A stretch of 64,000 nt of DNA from Thiotrichaceae bacterium UBA973 (GCA_002292815.1 DBBX01000019.1:62001-126000), one strand, 5' to 3'. Positions 1-9,329 are shown, numbered from the stretch's first letter. Notes: generated from the letters alone by a model not told the origin. A program made the numbers and translations.

Positions 1-815
1 ATATATGCAATCCAGCCTGCATCAGCATCACCTTCCGTTTCAGGGACAAATACACCATTGCCCTCGCCATCATCATCAGCTTGTTCCCAATAAACCGTTG
101 GTTTGAAACCGGCTTCACCGAGCATGTCGAGTATTTCAGGCATAGTCCATACTCGCCACTCGTATTCAAAGGCCTTCATCATTTTTGAGCCGTCTTTAAA
201 CTTAAAATGAATATAGTTTTTCGCTATTCCGTTTATTGGGTTATATCTGTTCTGGTCCCAGATATAGGTAAAGTTCTTTTGTTTTGTTTTCTCTTTTAAC
301 TCTTGATACGCTTCATAGCCGCCATAGGCATCAAGGAAAAATATGCCATCTTTTACCAAAGAGGTATAAATCTTTTTAAAGTAATCAATGGTCAGTTTAC
401 GTTCCTTCAATAACCAGTAGCTGAAATTCATAGCCAGGACAATTTCAACGGGTTCGGTTTTTATTGTCAGCACATTGTCATTGATGATGGTGATGCGTTT
501 TGCTTGTTCGGGTTTCAGTTTGGTGATTTTGTTCTTTTTACCCCATTTCAATACCTCTTCATCAAGATCAACGCAGACTGCCGTATTAGCCTTACGTCTT
601 TTTACCCATTCGCAAGAGGTGTTCGTCGTGCCGCAGAAGTCTTCTCTCAAGCTTTTGGCCTGACGCTTTCTTAACTTGGTGAATATTGAGTCGACAAAAT
701 CAATTTCTGATTCAACACATTGAACAGATTTTTCGTAACAGATGTGTTTATCAGCCAATTCGGCCATTGATTTTTTAGAGTTTGAATTTGTTTTGTTTTT
801 ATTATTTGAAGGCAT
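1..815 (-). CDS. Class I SAM-dependent methyltransferase, C-terminus cut by window edge
   Basis: The reading frame is open from an ATG at 813-815 to the window edge, so only the C-terminus is missing. About 271 residues are visible. The start is Asn/Lys-rich. A DFCGT glycine-type motif I follows near residue 55, then VDLDEE (the acidic residue that binds the SAM ribose) and an AMNFSYWLL segment typical of class I Rossmann methyltransferases. The substrate cannot be read from the sequence. The gene is divergent from djlA, with about 120 bp between the two starts. The family assignment is by motif only; it could act on a small molecule or a macromolecule. Confidence 0.75.
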   Translation of the reverse strand, partial: MPSNNKNKTNSNSKKSMAELADKHICYEKSVQCVESEIDFVDSIFTKLRKRQAKSLREDFCGTTNTSCEWVKRRKANTAVCVDLDEEVLKWGKKNKITKLKPEQAKRITIINDNVLTIKTEPVEIVLAMNFSYWLLKERKLTIDYFKKIYTSLVKDGIFFLDAYGGYEAYQELKEKTKQKNFTYIWDQNRYNPINGIAKNYIHFKFKDGSKMMKAFEYEWRVWTMPEILDMLGEAGFKPTVYWEQADDDGEGNGVFVPETEGDADAGWIAY

Positions 816-937
816 GTTGATTACCGTTAAGATAGAGTTAATACAAATTTATGATGTTAGTGATCAATAAAGATCGGGATTATAACGAATAGTAGTAACA
901 TATATTACTTTTATTACAGATTGGTGAATTTGAACAT

Positions 938-1726
938 ATGAATTGGTGGGGAAAAATATTAGGTGGTGCCTTCGGCATGATGATTGGTGGCCCGATAGGT
1001 GCTGTTCTAGGTGCTGCAATGGGGCACAACTTTGATAAAGGCTTGTCGCAACCCGGCAATCAAACTGGCTTTGGTCAGCAAGAACGTACACAAACGATGT
1101 TCTACACGGCGACATTCTCAGTCATGGGCCATGTCTGTAAAGCCGACGGGCAAGTAACAAATGATGAGATCGCACTTGCCAAGCGGGTTATGCAACAAAT
1201 GGATATGGGTGCGGCGCAACGCAAAGCAGCTATTGGTTTGTTTAACGAAGGCAAGAAAGACTCTTTCCCATTAAATGATGTTATTAAACAATTTAAGCAA
1301 GAGATAGGTTTTCGGCCAAATTTGTTACGTATGTTTATCGAAGTGCAGATCATGGCGGCCTATGCCGATGGTGTTATGGATCCCGCTGAACGGAAAGTCC
1401 TATTAAATATATGCCAATTACTCAATATCTCGCGACATGAGTTCGACCATTTATGCGCCATGATCGGTGGCATGGGTAGTGGTTCATCAAGTGCCGGTCG
1501 GAATGATGGTTCGCCTTCCCTAAAACAAGCTTATGCAATACTTGATATAAAACAATCAGCCAGTACTAATGAGATAAAAAAAGCCTATCGACGTTTATTA
1601 AGCCAACATCATCCGGACAAGCTGGTGGCAAAAGGACTGCCAGAAGAAATGATGAAAGTAGCCGCTGATCGAACTCATGAAATAAGAAAGGCGTATGAGG
1701 TTATAAAAGAAGTTAAAGGGTTTTAG
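938..1726 (+). CDS. djlA: Co-chaperone DjlA (membrane-anchored J-domain protein)
   Basis: This 262-residue protein has the three-part DjlA layout. A Gly-rich N-terminal membrane segment spans residues 5-30, and a TerB-like helical domain spans roughly 50-160. A C-terminal J domain carries the HPD tripeptide at 225-227, which stimulates DnaK ATPase. DjlA is a type III inner-membrane protein with the J domain in the cytoplasm and is linked to envelope stress signalling in enterics. It stands alone, divergent from the methyltransferase gene. I see no strong Shine-Dalgarno sequence before the ATG. The conserved ends and expected length support the start. Confidence 0.93.
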   Translation: MNWWGKILGGAFGMMIGGPIGAVLGAAMGHNFDKGLSQPGNQTGFGQQERTQTMFYTATFSVMGHVCKADGQVTNDEIALAKRVMQQMDMGAAQRKAAIGLFNEGKKDSFPLNDVIKQFKQEIGFRPNLLRMFIEVQIMAAYADGVMDPAERKVLLNICQLLNISRHEFDHLCAMIGGMGSGSSSAGRNDGSPSLKQAYAILDIKQSASTNEIKKAYRRLLSQHHPDKLVAKGLPEEMMKVAADRTHEIRKAYEVIKEVKGF

Positions 1727-1757
1727 ATTTGAATTTATTATGTGCTAACAATCTTTT

Positions 1758-1868
1758 CTATACATTTTTACCATTTGCAGTAACGACTTTCTTCTTTTCA
1801 ATATAAGGGTAGACAAGCTCGATCCAAAAGCGATGTGCTATTTAAGATCTTTCGGCGTTTATTTTCAT
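1758..1868 (-). other. Possible decayed mini-gene with in-frame stop
   Basis: In the 233-bp gap between djlA and the RND exporter, the minus strand has a good Shine-Dalgarno (AAGGAG, 1875-1880), an ATG (1866-1868) six bases downstream, eight codons, and an in-frame TAA (1842-1844). The same frame then stays open for 27 more codons, ending in HRFWIELVYPYIEKKK and a short tail. The second part reads like real protein (aromatic/charged, not low complexity). I do not recognise the family. It may be a gene remnant, an eight-codon leader, or chance. Confidence 0.3.
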
Positions 1869-1959
1869 AAAATGCTCCTTGAATATCTAATAGTATTAAA
1901 CTGTATGCACAGATTTATTATGATGACATAAAGAAACCCTGCTCAATTATCTAGGTAAC

Positions 1960-4275
1960 ATGGAAAAGACCATAAAGTGGCTTGAAGCAATACTCGGTGA
2001 GTGGGTAGTCAGATACCGCTGGTGGATGATTATTATTTCACTATTTGCCGTTATTGCTGCTGGCAGTGGGTCGCGGTTTCTGACTATCAGTAATGATACC
2101 CGGGTATTTTTCAGTCAAGAAAATCCACAGCTTCAGGCCCTTGAGGCGATGGAGAATACATACAGCAGAATTGATAATGTCCTGTTTGCCATCGCTCCCC
2201 AAGAAGGGACTGTTTTTACAGCTAAGACACTTAAAGCCGTCGAAGAACTGACTGAGGCATCATGGCAGATTCCCTATTCAAACCGGGTGGAATCCTTAAG
2301 TAATTTTCAGCATACTCGTTCGCGGGATGACACGCTGTTTGTTGATGACTTGGTTAGTGACGCGGAACAGTTATCCGATGCACAGCTTGAACAAATTAAA
2401 ATAGTAGCGCTTACCGATCCCCGCCTTGTCAATTTGCTGGTATCAGCTTCCGGTCAGGTAACAGGTATCAATATCAATATCCTTATGCCCGGTAAATCGC
2501 ATGCCGAAGTGCCGGACATCGCTGCCTTTTCTCGCCAGCTTGCCAATGATTTTCGTAGTCGATACCCGCAGCTGGATATCTATGTCACCGGCAGTGTGAT
2601 GTTGGACAATGCCTTTGCCGAGGCAAGTCAGGATGATATCAAGACGCTGGTGCCACTGATGTTTCTAACGTTGCTTGTTTTGGTAGGCATAACCTTGCGT
2701 TCCTTCAGCGGCACTCTGGCAATTTTAATTGTTATTGTCTTTTCTACGGCGACCGCTATGGGTCTGGCGGGCTGGTTTGGTATTACTTTGACAGCCGCCT
2801 CGGTGGGAGCGCCGACCCTGATTCTTACCTTAGCGGTCTCTGACAGTGTTCATGTGCTGGTGACGATGTTTCAGCAAATGCGTTTGGGTAAGTCAAAAAA
2901 TGAAGCCATAGTCGAATCTGTCCGTATTAACCTCCACCCTGTTTTCCTGACCAGTGTCACGACCGTGATAGGCTTTCTAACCATGAATTTTTCTGATGCG
3001 CCTCCGTTTCGCGATCTGGGCAATATCGTTGCTATGGGCATCGTCGCGGCATTCCTTTATTCCATTGTCTTATTGCCTGCTTTGATGGCGGTTATTCCGG
3101 TCTGGGTTAGGGAACAGAAGGATGGAGAGGGTGGTAATGTCTGCGATCGTATTGCCGAACTCGTTATCAACAAGCGCCGCCTGGTATTTTGGGCTACTTT
3201 CGCGGCTATCATGTTACTCGCTGCCGGTACCTTTCGTATTGAACTAGACGATAATTTTATTGAATATTTTGATGATAGCTATGATATTCGAGTCGCTACC
3301 GATTTTGTAAAAGACAATTTGCGTGGTTTCGATATTATTGAATATTCATTGCCCTCCGGTGAGACCAGCGGCATTAATGACCCGCAATACCTGAAAAATG
3401 TTGAAGCGTTTACGGACTGGTATCGACAACAGCCAAAAGTCACCTCACTAAGCACCTTTACTGATACCGTTAAGCTACTTAATAAAAATATGCACGCTGA
3501 TGATCCGTCTTTTTACAAGATCCCCGAGAGTCGGAATCTGGCAGCGCAGTCACTTCTACTCTACGAGATGTCTCTACCTCTCGGCCAAGATCTCAATAAC
3601 ATGATCAATGTGGAAAAGTCAGCTACCCGGGTGATCGTATTATTTAGAGATATAACCAGTAAAGGCCTGCGTGATATGGATGAAAGGGCGCGGCAGTGGC
3701 TTAAGGAAAATACCCCTTCCATGTCTACCTACGGAACCGGTTTATCGATTATTTGGGCGCATATTTCCAAACGTAATATCAATAGTATGTTATTTGCTTC
3801 CTTTGGCGCGTTGGCGCTGATTTCTGCGATGATGATCTTTGCGTTACGAAATTTCAGGCTTGGTCTGTTAAGCCTTATCCCGAATCTTACGCCGGCTATT
3901 GTAGGTTTCGGTTTATGGGGTCTGTTGTACGGCAGGGTCGGTCTGGGGCTGTCAGTGGTTGTTGCCATGACGCTTGGTATTGTCGTTGATGACACCGTGC
4001 ATTTTATGAGCAAATACCTTCGTGCCCGAAGAGAATATGGGATGCAGCAAGATGATGCCATACGATATACCTTCAATACAGTCGGGACTGCCATGTGGGT
4101 TACAACAGTAGCATTGACGGCCGGCTTTCTAATACTTTCCCTGTCTGGTTATCACATGAATGCAGATATGGGTCTGATGACAGCTTTAACGATAACCCTG
4201 GCGCTGATACTTGATTTTTTATTGCTACCAGTTTTATTGATGAAATTTGATGTCACAACCAAGAATCGATCGTAG
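1960..4275 (+). CDS. RND-superfamily (MMPL/SSD-type) predicted exporter
   Basis: This 771-residue inner-membrane protein has the duplicated RND topology. One N-terminal membrane helix (about 20-42) precedes a long periplasmic loop to about 225 and a five-helix bundle. The whole pattern then repeats from about 415. The bundles carry the paired motifs SVSDSVHVL (near 293) and GIVVDDTVHF (near 675), whose aspartates are the likely proton-relay residues. It resembles the COG1033 exporters rather than the tripartite AcrB or CusA pumps and is shorter than those. No adaptor or outer-membrane partner lies next to it. The cargo is unknown; lipids or hydrophobic compounds are plausible for the family. 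Confidence 0.82.
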   Translation: MEKTIKWLEAILGEWVVRYRWWMIIISLFAVIAAGSGSRFLTISNDTRVFFSQENPQLQALEAMENTYSRIDNVLFAIAPQEGTVFTAKTLKAVEELTEASWQIPYSNRVESLSNFQHTRSRDDTLFVDDLVSDAEQLSDAQLEQIKIVALTDPRLVNLLVSASGQVTGININILMPGKSHAEVPDIAAFSRQLANDFRSRYPQLDIYVTGSVMLDNAFAEASQDDIKTLVPLMFLTLLVLVGITLRSFSGTLAILIVIVFSTATAMGLAGWFGITLTAASVGAPTLILTLAVSDSVHVLVTMFQQMRLGKSKNEAIVESVRINLHPVFLTSVTTVIGFLTMNFSDAPPFRDLGNIVAMGIVAAFLYSIVLLPALMAVIPVWVREQKDGEGGNVCDRIAELVINKRRLVFWATFAAIMLLAAGTFRIELDDNFIEYFDDSYDIRVATDFVKDNLRGFDIIEYSLPSGETSGINDPQYLKNVEAFTDWYRQQPKVTSLSTFTDTVKLLNKNMHADDPSFYKIPESRNLAAQSLLLYEMSLPLGQDLNNMINVEKSATRVIVLFRDITSKGLRDMDERARQWLKENTPSMSTYGTGLSIIWAHISKRNINSMLFASFGALALISAMMIFALRNFRLGLLSLIPNLTPAIVGFGLWGLLYGRVGLGLSVVVAMTLGIVVDDTVHFMSKYLRARREYGMQQDDAIRYTFNTVGTAMWVTTVALTAGFLILSLSGYHMNADMGLMTALTITLALILDFLLLPVLLMKFDVTTKNRS

Positions 4276-4329
4276 GTTTTAATAGATGACGATACATTGG
4301 TTAGTTAATCTGTATGCTGATTTAAGAGA

Positions 4330-5010
4330 TTAAATATCACACTTTATTTTATATCTTTCCAATAACATCCTTCCAGTAGGTGTCGATTTACTTAGCCATT
4401 CAATGAGTAAGTTTTCTTTTTCTGCTTGCTTCAATTGCCAGTTCTGTTTGGTGTCTTTTATCTTGTTTATTACGTAGTAAAGACTAATGCCAGCACTGAC
4501 AGAGACGTTGTAGCTTTGTGTGAAGCCATGTATTGGGATTTGTACTTTATAGTCGGCCTCGTCTTCAACCGCTTTGCTTAAGCCTGTTTCTTCACAGCCG
4601 AAACATAGAGCCAGCTTCTCATCTACGGGGAGTTTTTCTAAAGGTATGGCGTCGTCACTGAGGCTCATGGCAACAATTTTGTAGTCCTGTCTTTTCAGGT
4701 TTTCTATACATGTTTTGCGTCCTGTATTTTCAGAATAACAATCGAGTTCGGTCCATTTCGCAGCGCCGTTAACTACGTCTCTATTTATTTTTTGTTTATT
4801 TCGTTCTTGAATTGAGTGGAGATTTTGAATGCCGAGGCATTCACTGGTGCGCATAATAGCGCTGGCATTTTGTGGGATATATATATCATCAAGTACGACT
4901 GTTAGGTAGCGAGTGCGTTGCTCTAGTTTTTCTTTTAGCAGAGCGACACGATTATCATTAATAATATCCGTCAATTTCGCGATGATATTTAATCGTTGCT
5001 CAGTATTCAC
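4330..5010 (-). CDS. trmH: tRNA (guanosine(18)-2'-O)-methyltransferase TrmH
   Basis: A 226-residue SpoU/SPOUT methyltransferase. It has the three family motifs: an Asn and Arg pair in NASAIMRTSE (N48, R54), FGCEETGLS (137-145), and IPIHGFTQSYNVSVS (158-172), which forms the knotted SAM pocket. E. coli TrmH has nearly the same length (229) and a matching C-terminal extension, which separates it from TrmL and RlmB. It methylates the ribose of G18 in the tRNA D-loop. It converges with the upstream exporter gene and lies 9 bases after fxsA, so the two are probably cotranscribed. Confidence 0.88.
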   Translation of the reverse strand: MNTEQRLNIIAKLTDIINDNRVALLKEKLEQRTRYLTVVLDDIYIPQNASAIMRTSECLGIQNLHSIQERNKQKINRDVVNGAAKWTELDCYSENTGRKTCIENLKRQDYKIVAMSLSDDAIPLEKLPVDEKLALCFGCEETGLSKAVEDEADYKVQIPIHGFTQSYNVSVSAGISLYYVINKIKDTKQNWQLKQAEKENLLIEWLSKSTPTGRMLLERYKIKCDI

Positions 5011-5019
5011 GCTACAGGT

Positions 5020-5448
5020 TTACTTTGAATCGGATTCCCAATGCTCGCCTTCGATAGTATTACCAACATTGGTTTGACGGATATCAATTTGGGATTGAAT
5101 GAAGTTGGCAAGGAATGTTTGAGCGATTCGACGGCGTAGTGCAGGTATTAATACCAAAAAGCCGAATACATCGGTAAAGAAGCCGGGTGTTAAGAGTAGC
5201 GCGCCAGCGACGAGTAACATCAACCCCTCAATTAACTCAGTTGCGGGAAGGTTCCCCTGATCCATATTCATTTGAACCTTTGCGATTGTAGATAGCCCCT
5301 GTTGACGTAATAATGCGGCTCCAAGCGCAGCAGTCCCGATAACGAGTATAATGGTATAAGCGACTCCAACGACTTTGCCGATCTCGAGTAGTATCGCTAT
5401 CTCTATTAACGGAATAGCCAGGAACATGAAAAATAATATTTTAAACAA
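5020..5448 (-). CDS. fxsA: FxsA family membrane protein
   Basis: A 142-residue protein with three or four hydrophobic segments in its first 100 residues and a polar tail. The N-terminal pattern (FLAIPLIEIAILLEIG), the central ALLRQQGL and the PGFFTDVFGFLVLIP stretch are diagnostic of FxsA. FxsA is a cytoplasmic-membrane protein known in E. coli for easing phage T7 exclusion by the F plasmid when overexpressed. Its normal role is unclear. It is divergent from cutA, with about 110 bp between the starts, and probably reads on into trmH. Confidence 0.88.
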   Translation of the reverse strand: MFKILFFMFLAIPLIEIAILLEIGKVVGVAYTIILVIGTAALGAALLRQQGLSTIAKVQMNMDQGNLPATELIEGLMLLVAGALLLTPGFFTDVFGFLVLIPALRRRIAQTFLANFIQSQIDIRQTNVGNTIEGEHWESDSK

Positions 5449-5557
5449 AATGATGAAGCTCCAACGCTTAATTTGATTAGCTAATGTGGCATTATTATTG
5501 ATGTATGGGCAGAATACTAATTTACAAGACTAAAACGGGTTTGTATTAGCAAATATT

Positions 5558-5890
5558 ATGACTAAAGAAACAGAATGCCTCTTGGTGCTAAGCACTTGTC
5601 CTGGTCCAATCACAGCAAAAATGATCGCTCAGGATCTGGTCGCAGAAAAAATCGCTGCCTGCGTTAGTATTGTGCCTGGTGTGCAGTCTTTTTATGCTTG
5701 GGTAGGTAAAGTGGACAATGCGAATGAGCTATTGCTTGTTATAAAGACAACGGTCAATGGTTATCAAGCCCTTGAAAAAAGACTCAAAAAACTACACCCA
5801 CACGAACTCCCGGAAATTATTGCTGTCCCCATTCTCACAGGATCTGCTGAGTATCTGAACTGGATCAGCTCAAATGTTGGAAAATCATGA
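5558..5890 (+). CDS. cutA: Divalent-cation tolerance protein CutA
   Basis: This 110-residue protein has the CutA1 ferredoxin-like fold signature: LLVLSTCPGP at the start, LVAEKIAACVSIVPGVQSFY in the middle, and HPHELPEIIAVPI near the end. CutA1 forms very stable trimers and binds divalent metals such as copper. In E. coli the cutA locus includes dsbD, which explains part of the copper-tolerance phenotype. The same pairing is seen here: the cutA stop and the dsbD start overlap as ATGA at 5887-5890, indicating translational coupling. Confidence 0.94.
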   Translation: MTKETECLLVLSTCPGPITAKMIAQDLVAEKIAACVSIVPGVQSFYAWVGKVDNANELLLVIKTTVNGYQALEKRLKKLHPHELPEIIAVPILTGSAEYLNWISSNVGKS

Positions 5891-7716
5891 TCTCCATTCG
5901 TAACGCCTTGTTTTTTTTTGTCATACTATTTTCACTGCCAGTTAACGCCGGTGAATTAGCAAATAAATTAAGCGATCTATTTTCATTTCAAGAATCGGTC
6001 TCTGCCGATGAAATCCTGGATCCAGAGATAGCTTTTCGTGTCAGTGCTGAAGTACTTTCTGATCGTCAATTACATTTAAACTGGGAAATAAAGCCGGGAT
6101 ACTATCTCTATAAGAATAAATTCACAGTAGCGACAGATAATCCTGATATAAATTTTAATAAGCTTAATTTTCCTGCTGGCAAAGTAAAAGAAGATCCTGC
6201 CTTTGGCCAAGTAGAGGTCTATTACGGAAAGAATAGTGCCTCAGGCTCACTAACGGTTAGTGATACTAATCTGAAAGAATTTAATTTGAATGTTTCTTAT
6301 CAGGGATGCAAAGAAGACTCTGTTTGTTATCCACCAATTAAAAAATCATTAGCTGTTTCTTTACCCGCTTCATTTGATTTGCAAGCGAGTAAAGACAGTT
6401 CAATTAATGAGCAACTACTCTCCGAACAAGATGCAATCACAAAAACATTGAAAGATAAAAATCTGTTATTTAATATTATTTCTTTTTTTGGTTTTGGGTT
6501 ATTACTTTCGTTGACACCTTGTGTTTTCCCTATGATACCTATTCTGTCAGGCATTATTGTTGGACAGGGAAGTCGAATAACGCGAACAAGGGGAATCACT
6601 CTCTCATTAAGTTATGTCATTGCCATGGCATTAACCTATGCCGTGCTCGGTATGATTGCAGGTTTATTCAGCCTTAACCTGCAAGCTGCTTCGCAAAATG
6701 TTTGGGTGTTAAGTTTGTTCAGCGCTGTATTTGTTTTTCTTGCGTTGTCTATGTTCGGGTTTTATGAGTTGCAATTACCATCAAGTTGGCAAAGCAAACT
6801 ATCACCTAAGTCGGAGGAAGCTAATCGCGGCACTCTAAAAGGTGCTGCTGTGATGGGTGTTCTATCGGCAATCATTGTCGGGCCATGTGTTGCGCCGCCA
6901 TTAGCAGGCGCTTTATTTTATATTAGCCAAACAGGTGATGCCTTGTTAGGTGGGTTTGCCTTGTTTGCAATGGGGCTCGGTTTTGGTGTGCCTTTACTAG
7001 TCATTGGCGCTACCTCTGGCGAGTTATTGCCGCGCGCAGGGGCCTGGATGGAATCTATTAAGCGACTGTTTGGCATAGTTATGTTGGGCGTTGCGATATG
7101 GTTTCTGGAACGAGTACTAGCAGAATCAATCGTTCTGATTCTGTGGGCTACGTTATTTATAACAACAGCGATTTTCATCGGCGCGCTAGATCGCGTTGAC
7201 TCATCAACAACTCAGTGGCAACGCTTATGGAAAGGCTTGGGACTAGTCCTGTTGGTTTATGGTGCTATCTTGATAGTCGCAGCAGCGAATGGTGGCGGGA
7301 CGGTATTAAAGCCATTTACACAACAGGCTAATCAAGCAACAGCAGAAACATTACCCTTCAGATATGTGAGCAGTCTTGAGGATTTTGATAGGGAATTACA
7401 ACAAGCAAGAAGTGATGGTAAACCTGTCATGTTAGATTTTTATGCGGACTGGTGTGTCGTTTGTAAAGAAATGGAAACCTATACCTTTAACGATCCTTCT
7501 GTGCAAGCAGCGCTAAAGGAGTTTGCCTTGTTGAAAATCGATGTAACTAATAACAATGAACTTGATAAAGCATTCTTAAAACAGTTTGATCTTTTTGGAC
7601 CGCCAGCAATTCTATTTTTTAATACAAACAGTACCGAGATAAGATCTCATCGTCTTGTCGGTTTTGTTAAGGCCAAGCGATTCATAGAACATCTCACCGA
7701 GGCAATGTCCTTATGA
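5887..7716 (+). CDS. dsbD: Thiol:disulfide interchange protein DsbD
   Basis: A 609-residue transmembrane reductase that carries electrons from cytoplasmic thioredoxin to periplasmic acceptors. A signal peptide (1-21, ending VNAG) is followed by the alpha domain with its cysteine pair (GCKEDSVCYPP), an eight-helix CcdA-like core with LTPCVFPMIP and VGPCVAPPL, and a C-terminal thioredoxin domain with CVVC at 523-526. All six redox cysteines are present. ATGA overlaps join it to cutA upstream and to the thioredoxin-like gene downstream, making a three-gene redox unit. Confidence 0.96.
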   Translation: MISIRNALFFFVILFSLPVNAGELANKLSDLFSFQESVSADEILDPEIAFRVSAEVLSDRQLHLNWEIKPGYYLYKNKFTVATDNPDINFNKLNFPAGKVKEDPAFGQVEVYYGKNSASGSLTVSDTNLKEFNLNVSYQGCKEDSVCYPPIKKSLAVSLPASFDLQASKDSSINEQLLSEQDAITKTLKDKNLLFNIISFFGFGLLLSLTPCVFPMIPILSGIIVGQGSRITRTRGITLSLSYVIAMALTYAVLGMIAGLFSLNLQAASQNVWVLSLFSAVFVFLALSMFGFYELQLPSSWQSKLSPKSEEANRGTLKGAAVMGVLSAIIVGPCVAPPLAGALFYISQTGDALLGGFALFAMGLGFGVPLLVIGATSGELLPRAGAWMESIKRLFGIVMLGVAIWFLERVLAESIVLILWATLFITTAIFIGALDRVDSSTTQWQRLWKGLGLVLLVYGAILIVAAANGGGTVLKPFTQQANQATAETLPFRYVSSLEDFDRELQQARSDGKPVMLDFYADWCVVCKEMETYTFNDPSVQAALKEFALLKIDVTNNNELDKAFLKQFDLFGPPAILFFNTNSTEIRSHRLVGFVKAKRFIEHLTEAMSL

Positions 7717-8279
7717 AACAATGGCAACTAATCTTTGCGGTGCTTGTTGTCTCGCTATTGTCAGCTTTTGGCGGTTACCAATTACATCAATACCTGAAGA
7801 GTGATAAGAAATCAGAGACGGTGAAAGCAATACATAACCCGATTGCCCCGGAAAGTGTCATTGGTACAAAAGCTGAAGACTTCAGTTTACCTGATTCGAA
7901 TGGTGAGCTACGTAGTTTGTCCGAGTGGCAAAACAAAATCATAGTAATAAACTTTTGGGCAACCTGGTGTGCGCCATGCCGTGAAGAGATCCCTGCCTTT
8001 GTTGAATTACAACAACAATACAGAGATAAAGGACTACAGTTTATCGGGATTGCATTACAAGAAGCTAAAGAAGTGCGTGGTTTTTTAGAGGAGTTTAATG
8101 TCAATTATCCTTCTCTAGTCGGTGGAGATGAAGTAATCCAGGCTGCAAAACGGTTAGGTAACGATATCGGTGCCCTGCCATATACTGTTATCATTGATAC
8201 TAGCGGTGAAATTGTCTTTACGCGGCGCGGACCGCTGTCAAAAACCGATGCAGAATCGGTCATTAAAACGCTCCTTTAA
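7713..8279 (+). CDS. TlpA/ResA-type membrane-anchored thioredoxin-like protein
   Basis: A 188-residue protein with an N-terminal signal anchor (6-26) and a periplasmic AhpC/TSA-thioredoxin domain. The active site is WATWCAPC, with Cys86 and Cys89, and the likely cis-proline loop is GALPYTVII. Such proteins reduce disulfides in apocytochromes or other periplasmic substrates and usually receive electrons from DsbD or CcdA. The ATGA overlap with dsbD (7713-7716) fits that partnership. TlpA, ResA and DsbE cannot be separated by sequence alone. Confidence 0.88.
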   Translation: MKQWQLIFAVLVVSLLSAFGGYQLHQYLKSDKKSETVKAIHNPIAPESVIGTKAEDFSLPDSNGELRSLSEWQNKIIVINFWATWCAPCREEIPAFVELQQQYRDKGLQFIGIALQEAKEVRGFLEEFNVNYPSLVGGDEVIQAAKRLGNDIGALPYTVIIDTSGEIVFTRRGPLSKTDAESVIKTLL

Positions 8280-8370
8280 ATGCATAAACTGTTAATAACA
8301 GGTTCGTATTTCCTTTAAAATACTGTTAACATCCATAAAAAAGCGTCTAAAATCGCTGAATGCACTTTTT

Positions 8371-8377
8371 AGGGGAA
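8371..8377 (+). promoter_or_regulatory. Ribosome-binding site setting a TTG start for aroQ
   Basis: AGGGGAA lies 4 bases before TTG at 8382. The only nearby ATG (8378) is out of frame and hits a stop at once, so the TTG start is well supported. Confidence 0.7.
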
Positions 8378-8381
8378 TGTT

Positions 8382-8819
8382 TTGAAGTTTCTAGTACTAC
8401 ATGGTCCAAATCTCAACCTTTTGGGAGAGCGTGAGCCCGAAGTTTATGGCACCACCACCCTGGCCGAGATTAATGCGAGCCTGATTGATTTAGCCAAGAA
8501 AAAAGGGCATGAACTGTCAGCATTTCAAAGTAACGCAGAACACGAGTTGATTGATCAGATTCATGCAGCTAAAAAGTCAGGCGTTGATTTTATTTTAATC
8601 AATCCAGGCGCATTCACCCATACCAGTATTGCGATACGTGATGCCATGTTGGGCACACAGTTATCATTTATCGAGGTTCATCTTTCAAATGTATTTTCAC
8701 GAGAAGAATTTAGACAACACTCATTCTTATCCGATATCGCTGTAGCGGTTATTAGTGGTCTCGGTGCCTATGGTTATGAACTTGCTCTGCTAGGTGCAGA
8801 GCGTCACTTACAACAATAA
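8382..8819 (+). CDS. aroQ: Type II 3-dehydroquinate dehydratase
   Basis: This 145-residue protein catalyses dehydration of 3-dehydroquinate to 3-dehydroshikimate, step three of the shikimate pathway. It opens directly with the type II signature LHGPNLNLLGEREPEVYG (active-site loop with Arg and Tyr) and later has NPGAFTHTS and the HLSNVFSREEFR motif with the catalytic histidine region. It starts with TTG behind a clear AGGGGAA site. The neighbours accB and accC follow 19 bp downstream, the usual aroQ-accB-accC order in gammaproteobacteria. Confidence 0.96.
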   Translation: MKFLVLHGPNLNLLGEREPEVYGTTTLAEINASLIDLAKKKGHELSAFQSNAEHELIDQIHAAKKSGVDFILINPGAFTHTSIAIRDAMLGTQLSFIEVHLSNVFSREEFRQHSFLSDIAVAVISGLGAYGYELALLGAERHLQQ

Positions 8820-8838
8820 ATAAAATAGTAAATTTAGA

Positions 8839-9300
8839 ATGGATATCAGAAAAGTAAAAAAATTAATCGAGTTACTCGAAGAGTCTGGCATTGCTGAAAT
8901 AGAGATTCATGAAGGCGAAGAGTCTGTCCGTATTAGCCGTGGTTCAACTATTGCGCCAGCCCAAACGATGATTAATGTGCCACAGCCACAAGCGAGTGAA
9001 TCAATCAAATCGCATTTAGCAGCAGACGAAGCTGCAGCAAGTGATAATTATGCTGACCAAGGTCATGTTGTTACCTCGCCGATGGTGGGTATTTTTTACT
9101 TATCACCATCACCTGAAGAACCCGAGTTTGTTAGTAGAGGACAGAATGTCAAAACGGGAGAGATCCTCTGCATCATCGAAGCGATGAAGATAATGAACCA
9201 AATCGAATCTGATGTTAGCGGTAAACTGATCAGAACCTTAGTCGAGAATGGTGAGGCAGTTGAATATGGACAGCCACTATTCATTATTGACCCTTCTTAA
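8839..9300 (+). CDS. accB: Acetyl-CoA carboxylase biotin carboxyl carrier protein
   Basis: A 153-residue BCCP. The N-terminal 35 residues form the AccB oligomerisation region, and an Ala/Pro-containing linker spans about 36-75. The biotinyl domain carries EAMKIMNQIES, with the biotin-accepting Lys117. The SPMVGIFYLSPSPEEPEF segment (80-97) includes the protruding thumb typical of bacterial BCCP and absent from other biotinyl domains. It works with AccC and AccAD in the first step of fatty-acid synthesis. Confidence 0.97.
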   Translation: MDIRKVKKLIELLEESGIAEIEIHEGEESVRISRGSTIAPAQTMINVPQPQASESIKSHLAADEAAASDNYADQGHVVTSPMVGIFYLSPSPEEPEFVSRGQNVKTGEILCIIEAMKIMNQIESDVSGKLIRTLVENGEAVEYGQPLFIIDPS

Positions 9301-9305
9301 GTTAT

Positions 9306-9329
9306 AAACGCTCGCTTAAAAAGCGTTTT
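9306..9329 (+). terminator. Weak hairpin between accB and accC
   Basis: AAACGCT (9306-9312) can pair with AGCGTTT (9322-9328), followed by a short T run. A second, overlapping stem CGCTT-AAA-AAGCG is also possible. It may act as a partial attenuator or an mRNA-stability element that sets the AccB:AccC ratio. It is too weak to call a full terminator. Confidence 0.35.
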
